DNA from: Planctomycetota bacterium
GTDB lineage: Bacteria; Planctomycetota; Phycisphaerae; WQYP01
Assembly: GCA_021785155.1 (NCBI GenBank)
Contig: JAJYGE010000184.1
Span: 1-6,502, forward strand
Length of the DNA: 6,502 nt
Direction of reading: 5' to 3'
Below the pieces are notes generated by a model. The model did no database searches. It saw only the letters and a list, made by a program, of their open reading frames with translations, and was not told the DNA's origin. Shown here piece after piece: positions 1 to 6,401 of the stretch. The position numbers and the translations under genes were made by a program. How positions within the stretch are numbered: position 1 is the first letter of the stretch; each line of letters opens with the position of its first letter.

Positions 1-2
1 AT

Positions 3-659
3 CTTGAGAAACTTTGCGCCGGCATATCCGATGAGGGGCGGCAGCCCGATGGGGTGGTGCTCGCGAGCGTGGCACCCGAGTGGACCAGCCGGGTGGCGGA
101 ATTGGTTAACAATCATTGCGGCATGACGCCGGAAATTGTCGGTGTGGATCTGAAAATTCCATTGCAGACCAGCCTCAACGATGAATCCACAGTGGGTGTA
201 GATCGTCTGCTTGGCGCACTGTGCGCGCATGTCAATACCGAGCAAGCGTGTGCCATTATCAGTGCAGGAACCGCTCTGGTGGTGGATTGCATTGACGCAG
301 ACGGGATTTTTCTTGGTGGCGCCATTGCTCCCGGCCTGGCGCTGGCGGCCAAAGCCATGCATACCGGCACAGCGTTGCTGCCGTTGGCAAATTTAGATCT
401 GCCCCAGGAACCGTTTGGCCGCGACACCATGGAAGCTTTGAATCTTGGCGCGTATGCCGCAACCCGGGGTGCGGCGGGTTATCTGCTGGAACGGTACGCC
501 GAAAAACTCGGCCATTGGCCGCATGTTGTGGCCACCGGTGGCGACGCGATGCGCGTTTTCGGTAACAGCGGACTGGTGGATTCATTTATTCCCGACCTGG
601 TCTTGCAAGGTGCCGCTCTAGTATGGGAACACCATTATCGCAAAGACAGCGCCGAATGA
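3..659 (+). CDS. coaX: Type III pantothenate kinase, 5' end outside the window
   Basis: Cytoplasmic kinase that phosphorylates pantothenate with ATP, the first step of coenzyme A synthesis. The frame is open from base 3, and the residues before the GTG at 54 read DGVVLASVAP, which is the expected family sequence. That GTG is therefore internal, and the gene starts upstream of the window; the N-terminal DxGNT phosphate-binding motif is not visible. Counting residues from the GTG, the motifs are GVDR at 48-51 (the Asp is the proposed catalytic base), AGTALVVD at 71-78, GGAIAPG at 88-94, TGTALLP at about 104-110, TGG at 161-163 and the closing PDLVLQGA at 180-187. About 218 residues are visible, against a usual 250-260. 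The residue before AGTA is Ser where many homologues have Asp. ftsK follows about 200 bp downstream in the same direction. Family assignment is firm; the context gives no extra information on its role. Confidence 0.95.
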   Translation, partial: LEKLCAGISDEGRQPDGVVLASVAPEWTSRVAELVNNHCGMTPEIVGVDLKIPLQTSLNDESTVGVDRLLGALCAHVNTEQACAIISAGTALVVDCIDADGIFLGGAIAPGLALAAKAMHTGTALLPLANLDLPQEPFGRDTMEALNLGAYAATRGAAGYLLERYAEKLGHWPHVVATGGDAMRVFGNSGLVDSFIPDLVLQGAALVWEHHYRKDSAE

Positions 660-863
660 CCAATTCACGTTCCTTGGTGAGGCGGTCATAGCGTTTCACG
701 CCCATGCGCCCTTTCCGTGGCTTCCACGACGCGGCACGGGTGAAAACATGCTGGTTTATGCCGCTATGCGCGGTAGAATATGCGGCGTACTCCGCGTTGG
801 ATGGCGGGGGTGAATGGGCTGGTATTGAATTTGGCCCAAAGACATTGGAAGTCGAGGTTTATC
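660..863 (+). other. coaX-ftsK spacer without a convincing gene
   Basis: About 200 bp between the coaX stop and the preferred ftsK start. A 91-codon frame at 704-979 runs through it into ftsK, but most of it overlaps the ftsK coding sequence and its product resembles nothing I know. A short GC-rich stem (cgtgg at 716-720, ccacg at 724-728) lacks a T-tract, so I do not call a terminator. A possible -10 element is listed separately. Confidence 0.5.
774..779 (+). promoter_or_regulatory. Possible -10 element for ftsK (TAGAAT)
   Basis: TAGAAT differs from the sigma-70 consensus TATAAT at one position and lies 84 bp before the preferred ftsK ATG. The hexamer 17 bp upstream (ctggtt, 751-756) is a poor -35 box. 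This is a weak candidate resting on one element only. Confidence 0.25.
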
Positions 864-869
864 ATGGCA
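858..869 (+). promoter_or_regulatory. Start-site choice for ftsK
   Basis: GAGG at 854-857 followed by a 6-bp gap and ATG at 864 is the best initiation signal near the beginning of ftsK. Upstream in-frame start codons at 780 and 801 have no comparable purine tract, and they would put an unrelated basic stretch ahead of the first membrane segment. Confidence 0.6.
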
Positions 870-3323
870 AGCAAATCTGGGCCGCGACACCAGCGCGTTA
901 TGCGCTTATGCCTGGTTCCGCTGGGTTGGGCGGCGTGGTTGTTTATCATGCTGGCGGTGATGTCTTTTCACCCCTCTGATCCGACCATGCTGGCAAGCTC
1001 TCCGGTCTACCACACGCAAGCCGTTCCGGTGCAAAACTGGTGTGGCCCGGTAGGTTCAACCATCGGTTATTTACTGATGAACAACCTCGGACCCGGAACC
1101 TGGGTGGCCATGGCCATGATCGCGGCGATTCTAATGGTCTGGAGCATTGGCGGAAATCTTACGCAGGCGGCCTTTCGGCTTATCGGCGGAGCGGTGTTGC
1201 TGGTAGTGGCCAGCGGTCTGGCGAACCTGCTGGGTTGGGGGCGGAATTTGCCGGCCGGCCCTGGCGGAATACTGGGTGCGGCGGTTGGACATTTTCTTAA
1301 ATTGCACGTCTCAACGGCTGGTTCAGCGCTTATTTTACTGGTTGGACTGGTCATAGGGTTGCTACTGGCGGCGGATGAAATTGTCATCGCCCTGATGCTT
1401 TGGATTGGCCATACCTGGCAAAAAGTGCCGCACGAAAAAATTGCCGACTCTGCCGGCGATGCCGCATCTGCTGCCGCGACGGGATTGCTTGGAATGCTGG
1501 GGGCGTTGTTCCGGGGCATATTTTCCCGCAAGCCCACGCCCAATGTCCGGAAAAAGCCCGATCCTCGCACGACGCTTTCAAAGTCCGCCGCAACGGCGAA
1601 TGTCGGCAGTTTAGCTGCCATTGCGGCCAATGTTGAAAAAACTGAAACTCCAGATGTTTCCGAAGGCAAATCGACAGCTAATTCCAAGACGGGAACCGAA
1701 GAACCGGAACCGGCTCCGGTGGTGGTCCGGCGACCCAAGCCCATTGTCGCGGATATGCTCCTGCCTTTTAAGACGCCGCCGGTGCAAAAGCAGGATTTGG
1801 GTAATTATCGCCTGCCGGGATTGGATCTTTTGGAAGATGCTGAACCGGCCAACACTGAAGGGCAGGAAGAAGCCGTCCGGCAAAACGCCAAGGTGCTGGA
1901 ATCCTGCCTCACAAGTTTTAACATCGACGGTAAAGTGGTGGCGATTGACACCGGTCCGGTGGTGACGCTGTATGAATTGGAATTGGCTCCCGGCATTAAA
2001 AGCTCGCAGGTTGGCGCGTTATCCAAAGACATTGCCCGCGCGCTAAAAAGCCCACCCGTGCGATGCATCGACAATATCCTCGGTAAATCCACCATGGGCA
2101 TTGAAGTGCCCAATCTGGATAAGGAAAAAGTGCGGCTCAAGGAACTCATGCAACTGGCACATGAAGACATATCTAAAATGGCTCTTCCCATGTGCCTCGG
2201 CAAAGATGCCTCCGGCAATCCGCTGGTGGAAGACCTGGCCAAAATGCCGCACCTGCTGATTGCCGGCACCACCGGCTCCGGTAAATCCGTGTGCATTAAT
2301 TCCATTATCATGACCCTGCTGCTTACGCAGCGGCCCGATCATGTCAAAATGATTATGGTCGATCCAAAAATGGTTGAAATGCAGGATTATCGGCAGATTC
2401 CGCATCTTATGGCTCCGATTATTGATGACATGAGCAAGGCTGAAAGTGTGCTGGAATGGGCCACGCAGAAAATGGATGAACGCTATGAAACGCTCTCGGA
2501 AGCGGGCGTGCGGCACATCAAGCAGTTCAACCAGTTATCCCGCGAACAGATTATCGAACGTTTTCAGCCCAGCAATCCGGAAGAAGAGGCCCGCATTCCA
2601 TTTCATTTGCCATACATCGTGATCATCATTGATGAACTGGCCGACCTGATGATGACCAGCAAGGAAGTGGAAGGCCATATTGTTCGCATTGCGCAAAAAG
2701 CCCGGGCCGTGGGCATTCATTTAATTCTGGCCACGCAGCGCCCCGAAGCGCAGGTGGTCACGGGGTTAATTAAATCCAACATGCCCGGACGAATCTGCTT
2801 CCAGGTCCGCTCCCGACTCGATTCACGCATCATGCTGGATCAATCGGGCGGTGAACTGCTTTTAGGTCAGGGCGATATGCTGATGCTCAAGCCCAATGGC
2901 GGAGCGCTGTTGCGCGGACAGGGAGCTTTTGTGGAAGATGCCGAGATCAGAGGTATCTGCACGTTTCTTAAAGACATCGCCCAACCGGAATTCCATCCCG
3001 AACTTATGCAGATCGGCGCGCCAGCCGGGTTGGATGAAGCGGAAAAAGATCCGCTTTTCGATGAAGCGGTGAAAATTATTATTGAAACGCGCCGCGGGTC
3101 CGTTAGTTTATTGCAGCGCCGATTGACCATTGGCTATTCCCGCGCCAGCCGTCTGATTGATCAGATGCGTGCCGCCGGTATCGTCGGTGCGTACAAGGGC
3201 AGTCAGGCCAGCGAAGTATTAATCACCATGGAAGACTGGGAATCCATTAAAGCTTCGCAACCCGCACCAACCACCAATGAAGCCGCCACCGTCCCGGAAA
3301 CGGACATGGACAACGAGCCGTGA
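864..3323 (+). CDS. ftsK: FtsK/SpoIIIE-family DNA translocase
   Basis: Inner-membrane-anchored ATPase motor that pumps double-stranded DNA through the closing septum during chromosome segregation. I prefer the ATG at 864 (819 aa), because GAGG lies 6 bp before it and the product then starts MASKSGPRHQ. The frame is open back to 780, but those 28 extra residues look non-coding. Hydrophobic segments at about 14-34, 79-94, 106-124 and 153-180 match the N-terminal 4-TM domain. A Pro/Thr/Ala/Glu-rich linker covers about 222-310. The alpha domain follows at about 335-430. The beta motor has Walker A GTTGSGKS at 468-475 and Walker B IVIIID with the catalytic Glu at 585-591. The conserved ATQRP lies at 623-627 and the LLGQGDML block at 666-673. 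The gamma winged helix, which reads polarity sequences (KOPS-type), is at about 729-792 with LLQRRLTIGYSRASRLIDQM. All expected motor residues are present. The linker is short compared with that of E. coli FtsK. Confidence 0.97.
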   Translation: MASKSGPRHQRVMRLCLVPLGWAAWLFIMLAVMSFHPSDPTMLASSPVYHTQAVPVQNWCGPVGSTIGYLLMNNLGPGTWVAMAMIAAILMVWSIGGNLTQAAFRLIGGAVLLVVASGLANLLGWGRNLPAGPGGILGAAVGHFLKLHVSTAGSALILLVGLVIGLLLAADEIVIALMLWIGHTWQKVPHEKIADSAGDAASAAATGLLGMLGALFRGIFSRKPTPNVRKKPDPRTTLSKSAATANVGSLAAIAANVEKTETPDVSEGKSTANSKTGTEEPEPAPVVVRRPKPIVADMLLPFKTPPVQKQDLGNYRLPGLDLLEDAEPANTEGQEEAVRQNAKVLESCLTSFNIDGKVVAIDTGPVVTLYELELAPGIKSSQVGALSKDIARALKSPPVRCIDNILGKSTMGIEVPNLDKEKVRLKELMQLAHEDISKMALPMCLGKDASGNPLVEDLAKMPHLLIAGTTGSGKSVCINSIIMTLLLTQRPDHVKMIMVDPKMVEMQDYRQIPHLMAPIIDDMSKAESVLEWATQKMDERYETLSEAGVRHIKQFNQLSREQIIERFQPSNPEEEARIPFHLPYIVIIIDELADLMMTSKEVEGHIVRIAQKARAVGIHLILATQRPEAQVVTGLIKSNMPGRICFQVRSRLDSRIMLDQSGGELLLGQGDMLMLKPNGGALLRGQGAFVEDAEIRGICTFLKDIAQPEFHPELMQIGAPAGLDEAEKDPLFDEAVKIIIETRRGSVSLLQRRLTIGYSRASRLIDQMRAAGIVGAYKGSQASEVLITMEDWESIKASQPAPTTNEAATVPETDMDNEP

Positions 3324-3366
3324 TTCGCCTAGGGTAATGTGGGAGGGTTACCAACGGAGCGATCAC

Positions 3367-4827
3367 ATGAAGTTGGCACACGGACAAGAGCCAAACCAAC
3401 CGCGCAGCATCGGCCACCGCCTCCTCTGGTCAGTGAATACGATCCTGGGGATTGGCTTGCTGTCGTTTTTAATGTTTCTATATCTCCATGAGGTACATCA
3501 GCGTCTTAAAGATCGTTACGAATCACTTCATGACCAAGCCGCGGTGATTTTGGACGGTGTTGCGGAATTACGCGGCCAAGGATTGCCTGAGATACAAGAA
3601 TATGTCAACGCCGCATCCCGTTTGATGCGAGGCACTGCGGTTCCACTAAGTCATTACATCGTGGTGCGCGTGGGTACCGCGGTTCTCGAGAGCGGTATTG
3701 CCAGGCCGGCGACCGGGAGGTTTTATGCGGCGGTGCGCCGTGGCGCCCGATCGCCTACCCATCAGGCGTTGGCGGGGGCGCAACGGATCATGGTCGCCGA
3801 TGTATCACAGGGCGACATTCAGTTGTACATTGGCGAAAGCGTTGCGGGTCTCGAAAGCAGAATTCGCGATCAAATTCTGCTTTGGCTGGCTGTGGTTGCG
3901 GCAGTGGGTATTGCAATCACCGTGGTTGTGAGTATGGTCCTGGTCAGGCTAGTGACACAGCCTCTACAGCGGCTGGTGGCGGCAGTTGACCGTATTGGCA
4001 GGAGAGATTTTGATGGGGACATTTTGGAGATTCACAGCAGTCGGGAGATGGCCGTTCTCTCGTCGGCGATCAATGCCATGCGCGTGGCATTGGGCGGCGC
4101 ACAACGCGAGGATCGCCAGCGCATTGCGAAAGCCCGGCGCATTCAGCAGCACCTGCTGCCAGTTGTTCCAACCGGAAGCGAGCAAATCGCCTGCGAATAC
4201 AAACCGGCGGCGATCGTTGGCGGGGACTATTTCGATTTTCAGATGCTCTCCAGCGGGGAACTGATCGCGTGTGTGGCGGATGTTTCCGGGCATGGGGTTC
4301 CGGCGGCGATAAGTGCCGCAATGCTCAAAACGCTATTTATTGCCGCCGTCTCACGAACCTCGGATCCGGCTGAAGGACTGACCATGATGAATGCGGGCTT
4401 TACCCAGGTGGCATTGGAGGAGGATTTCGCATCAATCATTTTGGTGCGGCTGAATTCGGCCGGACGAACGCTTCAGTATGCCAGCGCCGGTCACGAGACG
4501 TGTTACCTCGTGCGGGCCCACGGGCCGGTGGAAGTGCTGCATTCGACAGGCGGCTTGCTGGGTTTGGTTACCCCGACACAATGGACATCAAAAGTGGTGC
4601 CGATAAATTCGGGTGATCGGATAATATTAGTCACCGACGGCGTTTCAGAAACAGCCTCGCCGGATGGGGTACTTTTTGGTCGCCAGCGTATACAAGACAT
4701 GCTGGAGGCAAATTGTAAAGAACCGCCGAACGTTGTTGCCCAGCGGTTGCTTAGCGCAGTCGAATTGTGGCGTCAGGGCGGAGCGCAGATGGACGATGTG
4801 ACTATTTTGGTGATAGCTGTGGGCTAA
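3367..4827 (+). CDS. Membrane HAMP-PP2C phosphatase, SpoIIE/RsbU type
   Basis: Predicted membrane-bound serine/threonine phosphatase of the PPM/SpoIIE group. Such enzymes usually dephosphorylate anti-anti-sigma (STAS) proteins in partner-switching pathways. With the ATG at 3367 (486 aa) there is a membrane segment at about 19-41, an extracytoplasmic region at 42-168 of no recognised fold, a second membrane segment at about 169-193, a HAMP domain at about 194-246 (TQPLQRLVAAVDRI), and a helical linker with ARRIQQHLLP. The phosphatase domain occupies about 270-485. Its metal-binding motifs are all intact: GGDYFD 285-290, ADVSGHG 304-310, VTDG 422-425 and DDVT 476-479; YASAGH is at 371-376. The start is supported by GGAG 8 bp before it; an ATG at 3337 is an alternative, and the longest frame would overlap the end of ftsK. 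It lies 43 bp after ftsK and may be co-transcribed. No sigma factor, kinase or STAS partner is in the window, so its target is unknown. Confidence 0.93.
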   Translation: MKLAHGQEPNQPRSIGHRLLWSVNTILGIGLLSFLMFLYLHEVHQRLKDRYESLHDQAAVILDGVAELRGQGLPEIQEYVNAASRLMRGTAVPLSHYIVVRVGTAVLESGIARPATGRFYAAVRRGARSPTHQALAGAQRIMVADVSQGDIQLYIGESVAGLESRIRDQILLWLAVVAAVGIAITVVVSMVLVRLVTQPLQRLVAAVDRIGRRDFDGDILEIHSSREMAVLSSAINAMRVALGGAQREDRQRIAKARRIQQHLLPVVPTGSEQIACEYKPAAIVGGDYFDFQMLSSGELIACVADVSGHGVPAAISAAMLKTLFIAAVSRTSDPAEGLTMMNAGFTQVALEEDFASIILVRLNSAGRTLQYASAGHETCYLVRAHGPVEVLHSTGGLLGLVTPTQWTSKVVPINSGDRIILVTDGVSETASPDGVLFGRQRIQDMLEANCKEPPNVVAQRLLSAVELWRQGGAQMDDVTILVIAVG

Positions 4828-5202
4828 TTCTGTGCTGCATTCCGTCCAATTTCTCAAAGCGTGGAAAGATTTTTACGTGGCGTTTTTTGGAATACTCCCT
4901 CAGAAAATCCGTGCAATCCGTAAAATCCGCGTTATCCGTAGTTCTATAACCCGGCTCCCGAAGCAATTGGCGTGTCCCTCTTTGGTTTCCCGCCGCGCCG
5001 GGAGTTGAAGAATCGTCAAAACTTCTATCCTCTTTCAATCATGCAACGCTTAAATGGTTTTGTGGAGTGCCCTGAATTGCCAACATGCTTAGATTGAAGT
5101 CAATTACATCAAAGCCCATTTACAAATACCAAGCGCGGATGAAATGCAGGCCATGTGCCAATGGTTGATCCAACTCGTTTTCCGCTGTCCAAGAACGACG
5201 CA
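4828..5202. other. Convergent spacer between phosphatase and methyltransferase genes
   Basis: These 375 bp separate the 3' ends of two convergent genes. They contain a degenerate 9-bp repeat, listed separately, and no convincing terminator: the inverted pair ctcccg (4955-4960) / cgggag (4999-5004) is far apart and has no T-run. Reading frames across it (a 78-codon minus frame at 4802-5038 and a 37-codon plus frame at about 5093-5206) match no family I recognise. The minus frame simply translates the repeat. I see no RNA gene. Confidence 0.6.
4905..4940. repeat. Four-unit degenerate 9-bp tandem repeat (core ATCCG)
   Basis: Four consecutive 9-mers: aaatccgtg, caatccgta, aaatccgcg and ttatccgta. 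The core ATCCG recurs exactly every 9 bp, at 4907, 4916, 4925 and 4934. On the minus strand it translates as a pseudo-repeat of the type TDNADFTDCTDF. Similar 'atccg(c/t)g' strings are, from memory, common in spacers of several environmental phyla. Their function is unknown to me. Confidence 0.75.
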
Positions 5203-5787
5203 TTAGATTTTGGTGCAAATCACAACACCGCATGACCACGCCATTTTTGTGATTAAGAAGTCTTTACGTTTTTCCAAGAGTGCGAGCAGACTTTCCACCT
5301 TTGGCGGATGATCTTCCGGCCAATTTGGCTGGGGTAGCATGTCATCAATGACATACAGCCCATGTCGATTCAACAGGTCAAGCGTTTCTTGGATAAACCG
5401 ATATTTTCCAGCCCATGTGTCCGCAAAGATGAAATCAAATTTCTCCCCGGATGAGAACAATGATTTAACAAACTCGTCCCCGTCCTCACAAACGATTCGT
5501 AAGCGTGTATCGCTACCAAGGTGGCGATACGCCACATCAAGCAGCGTCTGGTCATTGTCCATGGTTACAAGCGTTGAGTCCGAGCACATGCCATCTAGGA
5601 GCCATGCAGTCGATAGCCCTGTCCCGGTTCCTAATTCAAGAAAACGTCCTTTTGCTTTTGAGGCTGCCAGTGTTCTCAGCAATGAACCGACCAGTGGCTC
5701 ACTCGCCATTTTGAATTCAATTTTTCGCGTGTCCGCCTCAATTGCTAACAAATATTTCGGCGGGCAGAGGTTTTTGGTATCGTCCAT
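5203..5787 (-). CDS. Class I SAM-dependent O-methyltransferase-like protein
   Basis: Predicted cytosolic methyltransferase of 194 aa with a Rossmann fold, resembling the small predicted O-methyltransferases (Methyltransf_24 / YrrM-like). The SAM-binding motif I is FLELGTGTGLS at 49-59. The acidic residue after strand 2 is Asp77 in LVTMDND. The strand-4 motif is FIFADTWAGKY at 119-129, followed by GLYVIDDM at 143-150 and the family-typical LPQPNWPEDHPPKVE at 151-165. Length is normal and nothing appears truncated. The ATG at 5787 has AAGGGA 5 bp upstream, a good ribosome-binding site. It is convergent with the phosphatase gene and stands alone, so its substrate cannot be inferred. The 60-base lines I counted at 5221 and 5401 are about 42% G+C, below most lines counted in ftsK, which could hint at a different origin. 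Confidence 0.88.
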   Translation of the reverse strand: MDDTKNLCPPKYLLAIEADTRKIEFKMASEPLVGSLLRTLAASKAKGRFLELGTGTGLSTAWLLDGMCSDSTLVTMDNDQTLLDVAYRHLGSDTRLRIVCEDGDEFVKSLFSSGEKFDFIFADTWAGKYRFIQETLDLLNRHGLYVIDDMLPQPNWPEDHPPKVESLLALLEKRKDFLITKMAWSCGVVICTKI

Positions 5788-5817
5788 TTTAATCCCTTAT
5801 GTTTATTGATTCACGCA

Positions 5818-5823
5818 ACTATA
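5818..5823 (-). promoter_or_regulatory. Candidate -10 element (TATAGT) for the methyltransferase gene
   Basis: On the minus strand TATAGT lies 30 bp before the methyltransferase ATG, so transcription would begin about 23 bp before the start codon, just upstream of the AAGGGA site. The only -35-like hexamer is TTGTGC with a long 19-bp gap. I rate this moderate to weak. Confidence 0.4.
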
Positions 5824-5853
5824 CTGGTCGCGGGAATTGATGGCACAACTGAT

Positions 5854-5884
5854 AACAGGTTTTTGTCAACAAAAAAGGCCTGTT
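5854..5884. repeat. Imperfect hairpin with long A/T stem
   Basis: The arm aacagg plus tttttg (5854-5865) can pair with caaaaa (5870-5875) and cctgtt (5879-5884), leaving loop tcaa and a 3-nt bulge (agg). It sits between vapD and the methyltransferase gene, so it could end vapD transcription or shape the methyltransferase leader. No T-tract follows the stem on either strand, so a canonical intrinsic terminator is not supported. Confidence 0.45.
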
Positions 5885-5982
5885 TACGCCACCGCTCCCA
5901 ATCAGCAATGTATCACCATAGCCCGAAAAGAGTGTATTTATTCTTCGAATGCAGCGATTTTGCCGGCCGCCTTAAGCATTTT

Positions 5983-6011
5983 TGACGAGGTGACGAGGCA
6001 TGGCGGCCATG
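5983..6011. repeat. Tandem TGACGAGG pair abutting a CATGGC/GCCATG palindrome
   Basis: TGACGAGG occurs twice back to back at 5983-5990 and 5991-5998. It is followed immediately by CATGGC (5999-6004), a single g, and GCCATG (6006-6011), a perfect 6-bp inverted repeat. The arrangement could be a protein-binding site or chance. Confidence 0.5.
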
Positions 6012-6025
6012 TAACATGACATACC

Positions 6026-6048
6026 AATTTGATACCAGTCCTCAAATT
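6026..6048. repeat. AT-rich inverted repeat, 7-bp arms
   Basis: AATTTGA (6026-6032) and TCAAATT (6042-6048) are exact reverse complements separated by 9 nt. No T-run follows on either strand, so this is operator-like or incidental rather than a terminator. Confidence 0.5.
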
Positions 6049-6064
6049 CAATGCAAGGATACCC

Positions 6065-6093
6065 TTGACTGTCTACCGCATTATTCAAATAAT
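6065..6093 (+). promoter_or_regulatory. Candidate promoter reading antisense into vapD
   Basis: TTGACT (6065-6070), a 17-bp spacer and AATAAT (6088-6093) match the sigma-70 consensus at five of six positions in each box with ideal spacing. It points rightward, with predicted initiation near 6100, so a transcript would run antisense through vapD from its 3' end. No sense-strand plus gene lies downstream in the window. Confidence 0.4.
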
Positions 6094-6121
6094 GGCTCAC
6101 CGCTCATGACGCTGTTGGAAA

Positions 6122-6401
6122 TTAGCTTTTCACCACGGCGGTGAAGTCCGACCACTGTTCGATGCGGAAGGCGCGAATGTCGCGCACGGATTTTGGAAAC
6201 CATGTCCGGGTGCGCAGCGCCTGTATGGCGAGAAACAGATTCGCCATGTTCTCGTCGTCGGTGACGTAAAGACTACCTTGCACACGGCGAAAGCCATGTT
6301 CCCCAAGAACCGCGCCAATCTCGGTGTAAGCCTGTGTCACGCCTTTCGGGTAACGCTTTTCGGTTGTCGTCCACTGCCAGGTCAAAAGCGACCGCATACA
6401 T
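6122..6401 (-). pseudogene. vapD: VapD-family toxin (Cas2-like endoribonuclease), frameshifted
   Basis: VapD proteins are small endoribonucleases with a Cas2-like ferredoxin fold, often the toxin of a toxin-antitoxin pair. The body is clear: YPKGVTQAYTEIGAVL, GFRRVQGSLYVT, ENMANLFLAIQAL and SVRDIRAFRIEQWSDFT. The family N-terminus (MYAVAFDLAVDD) is also present, from the ATG at 6401, with GGAGG 7 bp upstream. It is, however, in a different frame from the body. Removing one A at 6364-6365 (reading gac acc gaa aag cgt tac) joins the halves into a normal 92-residue protein. The only in-frame ATG for the body, at 6397, would give MRSLLTWQWTTT, which lacks the family N-terminus and its conserved Asp7, the position equivalent to the Cas2-type catalytic Asp. 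The gene is therefore probably inactive, unless the base is a sequencing error or the ribosome shifts frame. The upstream partner overlaps it by one base. Confidence 0.88.

Larger units (their letters stand above)
5788..6121. other. Gene-poor spacer between methyltransferase and vapD
   Basis: These 334 bp hold the methyltransferase leader, an imperfect hairpin, a tandem 8-mer beside a palindrome, an AT-rich inverted repeat and a plus-strand promoter-like pair, all listed separately. A 60-codon plus frame at 5837-6019 starts at TTG/ATG without a clear ribosome-binding site, and its product resembles no family I know. I see no tRNA or other structured RNA gene. Confidence 0.55.

Noticed and set aside
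716..728. GC-rich mini-hairpin cgtgg-ctt-ccacg after coaX
   Set aside because: A 5-bp stem with a 3-nt loop and no following T-tract does not support an intrinsic terminator.
704..979. A 91-codon plus-strand frame before and inside ftsK
   Set aside because: More than a third overlaps the ftsK coding region in another frame, there is no clear ribosome-binding site, and the product is not recognisable.
3333..3352. Small inverted repeat ggtaa/ttacc just after the ftsK stop
   Set aside because: Only 5 bp with a 10-nt loop and no T-run, so it is not credible as a terminator. It may slightly affect initiation of the phosphatase gene.
4802..5038. A 78-codon minus-strand frame containing TDNADFTDCTDF
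   Set aside because: It is a translation of the 9-bp spacer repeat and overlaps the end of the phosphatase gene. Such products are a common mis-annotation and show no family features.
5093..5206. A 37-codon plus-strand open stretch (IKAHLQIPSADEMQAMCQWL)
   Set aside because: It reads somewhat protein-like and could be a gene remnant, but it has no standard start near its beginning and no match I can name. It is too short to call.
5837..6019. A 60-codon plus-strand frame in the methyltransferase-vapD spacer
   Set aside because: No clear ribosome-binding site, no recognisable domain, and it spans the hairpin and most of the tandem repeat, so it is more likely spacer.
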